A DNA stretch of 7,540 nucleotides from NCBI GenBank assembly GCA_013042695.1, contig JABDPQ010000521.1:1-7540 (forward strand), written 5' to 3'. The notes beneath the pieces were generated by a model. The model made no database searches and was not told the origin of the DNA. It saw only the letters and a program-made list of their open reading frames with translations. The translations under genes were made by a program, and so were the position numbers. This document shows, in pieces, positions 1 to 5,549 of this stretch. Every line of letters begins with the position of its first letter. The first letter of the stretch is position 1. The DNA is from Desulfobacterales bacterium (GTDB taxonomy: Bacteria > Desulfobacterota > Desulfobulbia > Desulfobulbales > Desulfocapsaceae).

Positions 1-475
1 GCGCATAGGAGCCCTCAACACGTTTAAGAGCCTTTCTTACTGCCAGAACAATGTCGTCTTTAAGATTTTCCTCGATCAAATGAGCAATAACCTCGGTATC
101 TGTCTCCGAGGAGAAGCTATGCCCTTGAGATTTAAGTTCTTCACGCAGAGAATGATAATTTTCGATGATGCCGTTATGAACGACGACCAACCTACCGCTG
201 CAATCAGTATGAGGATGAGCATTCTTCGTCGTTGGCGCACCGTGGGTAGCCCAGCGGGTATGCCCAAGACCGATGTGTGCTTTAACGACTATGGCCTCGT
301 CAACGATTGCCTCGAGTTTTGCGAGTTTGCCCTCGCAACGATATTTAGACAGCTCGTTATCCTTGAGGTAGACAATTCCAGCTGAATCATAGCCACGATA
401 CTCAAGACGTCTTAAGCCTTCAAGCAGTACCGGAACAACCCGACGTTTTCCCGCATAACCTACAATGCCGCACAT
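1..475 (-). CDS. glmS: Glutamine--fructose-6-phosphate aminotransferase (isomerizing), N-terminal part
   Basis: GlmS makes glucosamine-6-phosphate from fructose-6-phosphate and glutamine in the cytoplasm, the first step toward UDP-GlcNAc for peptidoglycan and lipopolysaccharide. The frame opens with ATG at 475-473 and stays open to the window edge, giving 158 codons of a protein usually about 610 residues long. All of the visible part is the class II glutaminase domain. Cys2, exposed after removal of Met1 (MCGIVGYAG), is the expected nucleophile. Also visible are YRGYDSAG at 26-33, HTRWATHG at 72-79, the oxyanion-hole segment HNGIIENY at 100-107, and SSETDTEVIAHLI at about 122-134. A good Shine-Dalgarno, GAGGAGT, lies about 5 bases upstream (481-487). 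The SIS sugar-isomerase domains lie outside the window. It is divergent from pyrE. Identity is near certain; only completeness is unknown. Confidence 0.97.
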   Translation of the reverse strand, partial: MCGIVGYAGKRRVVPVLLEGLRRLEYRGYDSAGIVYLKDNELSKYRCEGKLAKLEAIVDEAIVVKAHIGLGHTRWATHGAPTTKNAHPHTDCSGRLVVVHNGIIENYHSLREELKSQGHSFSSETDTEVIAHLIEENLKDDIVLAVRKALKRVEGSYA

Positions 476-676
476 ATCTTACTCCTCTATGTTTAAATTT
501 ATAAAATCATTATTTTATTGTGTATTGATATAGTAAAATACGCAAAACAAAAAGATAGGACAACATTACTTTCTGTATATTACCAGTTTTTTCTTTGCTC
601 AATTTAAAAAAGCAGTTACGATTGGCCGACTTTAACACGAAGCTGAAACCTACCCAAAGACAACCCCGACCGCTCT
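476..676. other. Divergent intergenic region between glmS and pyrE
   Basis: This is 201 bp, strongly AT-rich on the glmS side (about 490-600) and more C-rich just before pyrE. It must hold promoters for both directions. A weak glmS promoter is listed separately. For pyrE, TTGATA at 525-530 matches a -35 well but no -10 lies at the right distance. I see no pyrimidine-type attenuator with a strong hairpin and T-run. Confidence 0.6.
509..537 (-). promoter_or_regulatory. Possible sigma70-type promoter for glmS
   Basis: On the minus strand, TTTACT (537-532) and AATAAT (514-509) are separated by 17 bases. They match the -35 and -10 consensus at 4/6 and 5/6 positions. Transcription would begin near 502, leaving a leader of under 30 bases before the glmS Shine-Dalgarno. 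The region is very AT-rich, so chance matches are likely. No glmS ribozyme-like leader could fit in such a short leader. Confidence 0.25.
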
Positions 677-1228
677 ATGGACAACATAAAACGCCTCAAA
701 GAAATATTACTGGAAAGATCATACCGTAAAGGGACATTTACGCTTACATCAGGCAAGAGCTCCGATTTCTATATCGATGGCAAGCAAACGACCTTGAGTG
801 CAGAAGGAGCCTATCTTTGCGGCAAGCTTCTGTTTGATCTCATTTCCCAGGAAAAAGAGCCGATTCAGGCTGTCGGTGGCATGACACTTGGAGCAGACCC
901 ATTGGTTACGGCAGTATCCATTGTCAGTTTTCTAGAAAACGCTCCCATTCCAGCCTTCATCGTCCGCAAAGAAGCAAAAGGACATGGTACAGGCAACTAT
1001 ATAGAAGGTCTGAAAAACATGGAGCCAGGCTGCCGGGTTGCCCTGGTCGAAGATGTGGTAACCACTGGCGGCACGCTAATAAAGGTGATTGATCGTGCCG
1101 AAGCTGCCGGGTTTATCGTCGGTCTGATTGTCACTATCGTTGAACGACAGGAAGGTGGCAGCGAATTTTTAAAGCAAAAGGGATTTCCACTCAAAGCTTT
1201 GTTTACAAAAGAAGAATTATTAGACTGA
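677..1228 (+). CDS. pyrE: Orotate phosphoribosyltransferase
   Basis: PyrE joins orotate to PRPP to make orotidine 5'-monophosphate, the fifth step of pyrimidine synthesis. The 183-residue product has the type I phosphoribosyltransferase PRPP-binding motif VALVEDVVTTGGT at 121-133. It also has the OPRT segments TSGKSSDFYIDGK at 24-36, GGMTLGADPL at 67-76 and the flexible catalytic-loop sequence RKEAKGHG at 97-104. This length and the GGMTLGADP form fit the shorter OPRT subtype rather than the roughly 213-residue enterobacterial one. ATG 677 is the first possible start: an in-frame stop sits at 644-646 and there is no ATG, GTG or TTG between. No clear Shine-Dalgarno precedes it (the upstream bases are C-rich), which is odd. 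The stop is two bases before the ATG of the small CXXC gene, so the pair is probably cotranscribed. Confidence 0.96.
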   Translation: MDNIKRLKEILLERSYRKGTFTLTSGKSSDFYIDGKQTTLSAEGAYLCGKLLFDLISQEKEPIQAVGGMTLGADPLVTAVSIVSFLENAPIPAFIVRKEAKGHGTGNYIEGLKNMEPGCRVALVEDVVTTGGTLIKVIDRAEAAGFIVGLIVTIVERQEGGSEFLKQKGFPLKALFTKEELLD

Positions 1229-1230
1229 CT

Positions 1231-1404
1231 ATGATGTGCGTGATTTGTCAGGAAGGACTCCTTGGAGTCAGACGTTCATGTCGCCGGATACGCATGTATT
1301 GCAGAACATGTGATAAGGAATTCTTTATTCATGAGGTAGCCGATCAGCTTGATCAGAAAACCGAAGAAATTCTTGAGAAATATAATGTGATTATATACGA
1401 CTAA
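1231..1404 (+). CDS. Small protein with two CXXC motifs (57 aa), coupled to pyrE
   Basis: This short gene reads ATG ATG TGC GTG ATT TGT at its start and ends with TAA at 1402-1404, giving 57 residues. CVIC lies at residues 3-6 and CRTC at 24-27, with an extra Cys17 in a very basic stretch (RRSCRRIR). An acidic helix-like tail follows (about 35-51), then YNVIIYD. The paired CXXC motifs suggest one zinc knuckle or a redox-active dithiol pair; the sequence cannot decide which. From memory, it resembles the 'dual CXXC motif small (seleno)protein' family annotated in sulfate-reducing Deltaproteobacteria, some members of which carry Sec in a CXXC position. This copy has only cysteines and no internal TGA. 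It starts two bases after the pyrE stop with no strong Shine-Dalgarno, consistent with translational coupling. ATG 1234 is an alternative start. The function is unknown. Confidence 0.75.
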   Translation: MMCVICQEGLLGVRRSCRRIRMYCRTCDKEFFIHEVADQLDQKTEEILEKYNVIIYD

Positions 1405-1547
1405 CTGTCCTAACAAATCACACCCCCCAATTAGTGCAAAAACACTTCTTTTCTGCTCAATCACACATTCCTTTCCTGGATTTTTTCTTGGATATAGGTA
1501 AACTAATAGTGTCTACACCAAGAAATAATTGATTTGCAGGGAAGATT
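1405..1547. other. Intergenic spacer between the CXXC gene and the PilZ gene
   Basis: This is AT-rich with a C-run at about 1423-1428 and a T-run at about 1481-1486. I see no coding frame, no strong terminator hairpin and no promoter with good -35/-10 spacing, although a promoter for the PilZ gene is likely here. AGGGA at 1538-1542, five bases before ATG 1548, is the PilZ gene's Shine-Dalgarno. Confidence 0.6.
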
Positions 1548-2048
1548 ATGACTGAAGAAAAAATACTAACTAAGAAAATATCAAGATCAAAAGTCTTTGT
1601 CTCAGAGCATGGCTTAGCAACAATTACCTGCCCTCACTGTAAGATTACCAAGCAGACACCTGTTGGGCACTATTGCGGTAAAAAACATAAGATAAAAGCA
1701 CAGTGCAGCTGTGGTGAATCGTTTTTATTGCAACTGGAATTTCGCAAGAATTATAGAAAACCGACGGAGTTGGAAGGTACCTATCGCATAGTTTCAAAAG
1801 GTGTCGGTGGCGGGATCGCAACCATTAATGATATTTCCAGAGAAGGTATCGGCTTCACTGTTGCCAGTCCGCATAATATTGAAGTCGGCCAAAAGATAAT
1901 GCTTGATTTCAGCCTTGATAATAGAAAGAAAACCTTCCTTTCAAAAGAAGCACTAATCCGATCGGTAAAAAACGATCAAATTGGCTGTGAAATCCTCGGA
2001 AACCAGGCCTTTGAAAAAGATCTTGGTTTTTACCTCCAGGCCGGATGA
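1548..2048 (+). CDS. Zinc-ribbon plus PilZ domain protein
   Basis: This 166-residue soluble protein has two parts. The N-terminal third carries CPHC at 28-31, Cys43, and CSC at 53-55, a cysteine pattern typical of a small zinc ribbon. The second part is a PilZ domain with both hallmarks of cyclic-di-GMP binding: RKNYR (RxxxR, Arg66 and Arg70) and DISREG (DxSxxG, residues 95-100), about 25 residues apart as expected. It probably binds c-di-GMP in the cytoplasm and passes the signal to a partner controlling motility, attachment or polysaccharide output; the partner cannot be read from this window. AGGGA five bases upstream supports ATG 1548. No signal peptide or membrane segment is seen. The gene is alone on its strand, and its last 19 bases overlap the 3' end of the converging hflX gene. 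The domain call is strong; the biological role is open. Confidence 0.9.
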   Translation: MTEEKILTKKISRSKVFVSEHGLATITCPHCKITKQTPVGHYCGKKHKIKAQCSCGESFLLQLEFRKNYRKPTELEGTYRIVSKGVGGGIATINDISREGIGFTVASPHNIEVGQKIMLDFSLDNRKKTFLSKEALIRSVKNDQIGCEILGNQAFEKDLGFYLQAG

Positions 2049-3673
2049 TTTGATCCAATAAGCTTTTTCATCATCTGCTGGGCCTTCAGAAGCAGCGGCT
2101 TCAAGGTTGCCGATTCCAGGGCACAGATGCCAACCCCCTCCTTCTCGATAGTACGCTGTTGTTCCTCCACAAGATTCATCTTGTCTAACTTGTTAAACAC
2201 TTTCAAACAGGGGATAGAACCAAGATCGAGCTCAGCCAGCAGGTTTTCAACAACCCGTACATGCTGTTGATAGGCAGGATTAGAAAAATCGATAATGTGA
2301 ACCAGTAAATCAGCTTCTTCGAGCTCCTCAAGCGTTGCTTTAAAAGCCTGCAGCAGATCGGCCGGCAGATTAGTGATGAAACCGACCGTATCGGTGATAA
2401 TCACCTCGATTTCCTCTGGAAATCGGAGTCTCCGGCTGGTGGGATCGAGCGTTGCAAAGAGCTTGTCTTCTGCCGTTATGCTGCTGTTAGTCAAGGTGTT
2501 CAATAAGGTTGATTTTCCAGCATTGGTATAGCCAACCAGTGAAATGACCGGCAACTCTTTTTTTCTTCGTTTCGCCCTTCTGCGATAGCGCTCCTTGCCG
2601 ATTGATTTCAGCTCTTTTGCCAGACGAGTAAGACGGTCATTGATCCTGCGACGATCAATCTCAAGTTTGGTTTCACCAGGTCCACGCGCACCAATTCCGC
2701 CTGTCAAGCGGGACAGGGCATCATCCCTGGAAGAGAGACGGGGCAGCATATATTTTAGCTGGGCCATTTCAACCTGCAGTTTTCCTTCCCTGCTTTGGGC
2801 CCGGTGCGCAAATATATCGAGTATGAGCTGCGTCCGATCAATGACCCTGAGATCAGTAAAATCAGTAATTGAACGTATCTGGGACGGGTTGAGTTCCTGG
2901 TTAAAGATAAGCAGGTTGGCATCAAAACGCAGCGCATTGATGACGATATCGGTCAGCCGCCCTTTGCCCAGAATTAATCGGGGATTAATTGAACGACGCC
3001 TCTGCAGCACCTTTTCAAGAACCACAATATCATCAGATCGGGCCAGTTCCGCCAGCTCATTCATCGAAGCCTCTGCGTCAAGGCGCGATTCGGTGCTGAC
3101 ACTTATCAAAATGGCTCTGTCTTTTTTTTGATCGACAGCACCAGCTTGACGATAACGGCTGAATTCTTCCTCCAAAGCATCGATCATCTCACCAAAAGAA
3201 TCTTGTTGCCGGGCAGGATGGACAGGAGCAAGAAAACTCCATTTCTCACCATTCTCAGCACTGGGCAAAAGATGGGCGGAGTAAAGTTGCTCCGGCAGCC
3301 CTTCCTTGGTGATCTTGACAACAGAAATCAGGTCAAGCCTGAGAAAAAGGAGGTCCATCAAATCTTCATCGGAAATATCCTCACCGCCTGGATGAGTGTG
3401 GACAAGCCGCAGACCACGGAGGCGACCACCGGAAGAACGTATCTGAGACAATTGTGGGATCATCAACCCGCTATAATCGCCAATGATGATATTTTCGATC
3501 TTGCCTGAGCGATGAATGAGTAGGCCTATTTGACGATTTAATTCATGAGACAACTCACAGACAGATCGGGCTAATTCAGGACTAATGATAAATTCACGAG
3601 GCACTCGCCTGCTGCCAAGCCGCTCGAGGGTTCTCAACTGGTTTTTCTTGAGCCCTTGTGTATTGCCAAACAC
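2030..3673 (-). CDS. hflX: GTPase HflX, long form with N-terminal extension
   Basis: HflX is a ribosome-binding GTPase that splits stalled or hibernating 70S ribosomes. The product is 547 residues against 426 in E. coli. Residues about 180-370 are the HflX-specific domain, with LGKGRL at 235-240, FNQELNPSQ at 257-265, RTQLILDIFAHRAQSREGKLQVE, and GGIGARGPGETKLE at 325-338. The G domain has G1 GYTNAGKS at 381-388, the G2 region FATLDPT at 406-412, G3 DTVG at 428-431 and G4 NKLD at 494-497; G5 is probably within ALESA at 518-522. The first 170 or so residues are an extension containing HTHPGG at 92-97 and SDED at 101-104, resembling a JAMM/RadC metal site (see findings). The start chosen is GTG at 3673-3671. 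It lies 11 bases after the cytochrome stop, and GGAGGA inside the last cytochrome codons is its likely ribosome site. It ends converging on the PilZ gene. Confidence 0.96.
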   Translation of the reverse strand: MFGNTQGLKKNQLRTLERLGSRRVPREFIISPELARSVCELSHELNRQIGLLIHRSGKIENIIIGDYSGLMIPQLSQIRSSGGRLRGLRLVHTHPGGEDISDEDLMDLLFLRLDLISVVKITKEGLPEQLYSAHLLPSAENGEKWSFLAPVHPARQQDSFGEMIDALEEEFSRYRQAGAVDQKKDRAILISVSTESRLDAEASMNELAELARSDDIVVLEKVLQRRRSINPRLILGKGRLTDIVINALRFDANLLIFNQELNPSQIRSITDFTDLRVIDRTQLILDIFAHRAQSREGKLQVEMAQLKYMLPRLSSRDDALSRLTGGIGARGPGETKLEIDRRRINDRLTRLAKELKSIGKERYRRRAKRRKKELPVISLVGYTNAGKSTLLNTLTNSSITAEDKLFATLDPTSRRLRFPEEIEVIITDTVGFITNLPADLLQAFKATLEELEEADLLVHIIDFSNPAYQQHVRVVENLLAELDLGSIPCLKVFNKLDKMNLVEEQQRTIEKEGVGICALESATLKPLLLKAQQMMKKLIGSNHPAWR

Positions 3674-3684
3674 TTTGGAAATAA

Positions 3685-5532
3685 CTATTCCTCCGCCAAA
3701 TCACTATCAAATCCACTCCCTGTTGACACAACTCCGGGCCATTTGGCCTGCGCCATGGAGTTATCGGCTCCAATCCGGGAACAAAGTGCCTGATCATTAT
3801 AATTTTCCCAGATCGGATCAGAGTAGCTGTCGTGACAGCCAGCACAAAGACCTACTCGTAAAATGTTTCGTAGCTCATGGCCATTAAAAGGTCTTAAATC
3901 AGCCCTGGAGCCATGCTGCAATGGCGTGCCGTCCAGGCTGACAAAAGCATCAAAGCCTACAGTCTGACCTGCTGCCGTCATCACTCCTTTATCAAGAGGT
4001 GAAAAATTCACTTCTCCATTCTTGATTGATAAGGTACCTTCTCCAAGTCCGACAGTCTTCGTCGATCCATGACAGTCATTACACGATCTTCCTGTTTTCT
4101 GCGTAGTATGGGGATTGATGGCAGCCATGGTAAAGCGATTAAAACTATCCTCGACAACTCCTTTCTGATCAACCAGGGTGACGATGTCCTGACAGCCGGG
4201 GGTAACGATGACAACCTCTTCGCCCCAAACTGCCAGCATCGGTTTTTCGTAGCGAATATAGGACCGCCCTTCTTCCCATCTGCCAAGGGTCTCCTCAAGA
4301 CTCAGCTTGTCTAGATGAGTCTGTGAGGCATCACGCTTGGCGTGACATCCATAGCACTGCGGAACCCATGGAGAATGGCAGGCTTCACAGGTAACCTTTT
4401 TATGAGCCGGAAAATCGCATACGCCCTTCTTTGGTTCTCGCAGCTCATATTGTTTTTCAGTAAGCTTGCTCTGTAGTTTATACACACCCTGATTGTGCGA
4501 CACGTTGATAAGCTCATTGCCTTTACGAGTAGTACCAGGTTCTGGCCGATGGCATACTTCACATGATATTTCCAATTGCTCCTCGTAATGCGCATAGCTG
4601 GTGCCATCTCCCATAACCTCATTTCTGGTATGACAGTCAATGCACGCCATTCCTCGTTGATGATGGATGTCGTCAGCAAGCTCTAAATAAAATCGATCAC
4701 CAGGCATTTTCCTCGATGACAGTTGACCTTTTTCATATGGTGTGCCATAGCCTTCAGACTCGAAAACACCGATATAGGCAAGACCAATCCTCCCTGATCT
4801 ATTGTGACATCTGATGCAATTGTTATCTGGAACCTTCTGACTTACGAGCGGGTGTATTTTCACCTTGGCGTCGTCAATAATCTCATCATCAGATTCGGTG
4901 ACGCCAGCACGTTCGTACCCCTGGGGCATGACAAAATGACATGCCGAGCAGCCACCCCCTTTTTCATTAAAAAAAGTTGGCAGCCCCTCCAGATTGTTTT
5001 TTTGCTTCCACAAATGACAGGTACCGCACAGCTTGCGGTAATAGTCTAGGGCAAGAGAGGTTTCACCTGAATCGATAAGGTCTTTGACGGTAGTTTCGGT
5101 ATCCTGTGTTTCACTTTCGCCCCAGTAATAGAGAAGTGTTCCAAGAATGCCACGATTGGTGGCCATCAATGAGTTAACCACTTTTTTCACATCTGTAGGG
5201 TGGCACCCTTCGATCCCGCAGGTTTTCTCAACAATACGAAGATCACCAGGGTTTCGAACGATTCCCTGATGAGCCTTATCTTCTTCAATTGCTAAGGGAT
5301 CTCCCAAATGGCACGAGGCACAGCCAATTATTGAGGCATCGTGTGCTGGATCTATTTTTTCTTTGGTATGGCAAAAAAGACACATGTCCACCCGCCCTGA
5401 AGAGGTGATATAGATCTCCTCAGGGCGTTCAAGATGATAGTCACGATAGATAAAAAAAACGAACAAGCCGAGAACTAAGGCAATAACCGAACCTAGATAC
5501 ACAGCCTTTGGTGATACCGTATTTCGCTTCAT
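3685..5532 (-). CDS. Membrane-anchored multiheme cytochrome c, 12 heme-binding motifs
   Basis: This 615-residue protein has a short basic N-terminus, one hydrophobic segment at about residues 10-29 with no obvious cleavage site, and a large periplasmic part. It is thus probably anchored in the inner membrane. Eleven CXXCH heme c motifs begin at residues 51, 71, 169, 195, 239, 297, 324, 382, 393, 484 and 563. A twelfth site, CGIEGCH at 105-111, is a CX4CH variant seen in some sulfate-reducer cytochromes. Many other histidines can serve as distal ligands. The segment PGCQ (445-448) through PHTTQKTGRSCNDCH (474-488) resembles, from memory, a module shared by multiheme cytochromes of Geobacter-like and methane-oxidising-consortium organisms. 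It probably carries electrons between inner-membrane or periplasmic carriers; donor, acceptor and enzymatic activity are unknown. I do not see NrfA, hydroxylamine oxidoreductase or NapC signatures. It starts 17 bases after nadE and ends 11 bases before hflX. Confidence 0.93.
   Translation of the reverse strand: MKRNTVSPKAVYLGSVIALVLGLFVFFIYRDYHLERPEEIYITSSGRVDMCLFCHTKEKIDPAHDASIIGCASCHLGDPLAIEEDKAHQGIVRNPGDLRIVEKTCGIEGCHPTDVKKVVNSLMATNRGILGTLLYYWGESETQDTETTVKDLIDSGETSLALDYYRKLCGTCHLWKQKNNLEGLPTFFNEKGGGCSACHFVMPQGYERAGVTESDDEIIDDAKVKIHPLVSQKVPDNNCIRCHNRSGRIGLAYIGVFESEGYGTPYEKGQLSSRKMPGDRFYLELADDIHHQRGMACIDCHTRNEVMGDGTSYAHYEEQLEISCEVCHRPEPGTTRKGNELINVSHNQGVYKLQSKLTEKQYELREPKKGVCDFPAHKKVTCEACHSPWVPQCYGCHAKRDASQTHLDKLSLEETLGRWEEGRSYIRYEKPMLAVWGEEVVIVTPGCQDIVTLVDQKGVVEDSFNRFTMAAINPHTTQKTGRSCNDCHGSTKTVGLGEGTLSIKNGEVNFSPLDKGVMTAAGQTVGFDAFVSLDGTPLQHGSRADLRPFNGHELRNILRVGLCAGCHDSYSDPIWENYNDQALCSRIGADNSMAQAKWPGVVSTGSGFDSDLAEE
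3689..3694 (-). promoter_or_regulatory. Ribosome binding site for hflX inside the end of the cytochrome gene
   Basis: The minus strand reads GGAGGA, a near-perfect Shine-Dalgarno, within the final Ala-Glu-Glu codons of the cytochrome gene, next to its TAG. It is 15 bases from GTG 3673, longer than usual, but 6 bases from an in-frame ATT at 3682-3680. A rare ATT start, which would add Met-Ser-Lys before the GTG codon, is therefore possible. Either way hflX translation is likely coupled to the cytochrome gene. Confidence 0.6.
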
Positions 5533-5549
5533 ATGCTCAGTTCCGCCAA

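Noticed and set aside
80..385. 101-aa plus-strand frame at the left edge
   Set aside because: It is antisense to the strongly conserved GlmS glutaminase domain, which is open to the window edge.
1433..1454. AGTG-CAAAAA-CACT hairpin followed by a T-rich stretch as a terminator after the CXXC gene
   Set aside because: The stem is only 4 bp with no GC-rich core, too weak to call an intrinsic terminator.
1405..1547. tRNA, small RNA or riboswitch in the spacers
   Set aside because: No cloverleaf, T-loop GTTCGA-type motif or recognisable riboswitch core was found in any intergenic stretch.
2042..2077. Inverted repeat CGGATGAT / ATCATCTG as a bidirectional terminator
   Set aside because: The loop is 20 bases, one pair is a wobble, and no T-run follows on either strand. 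Most of it lies inside hflX coding sequence.
2595..3131. 178-aa open frame on the plus strand
   Set aside because: It lies wholly antisense to the conserved HflX core, its Ser/Arg-rich product matches nothing I recognise, and it has no ribosome site. It is a shadow of hflX codon use.
4311..4679. 122-aa minus-strand frame within the cytochrome gene
   Set aside because: It overlaps the cytochrome frame on the same strand, which carries regularly spaced heme motifs throughout. The alternative frame has no domain features.
3685..5532. Cytochrome gene as NrfA nitrite reductase or hydroxylamine oxidoreductase
   Set aside because: There is no CXXCK site, the heme count and length do not fit NrfA, and the HAO-type crosslinking Tyr context is not recognisable.
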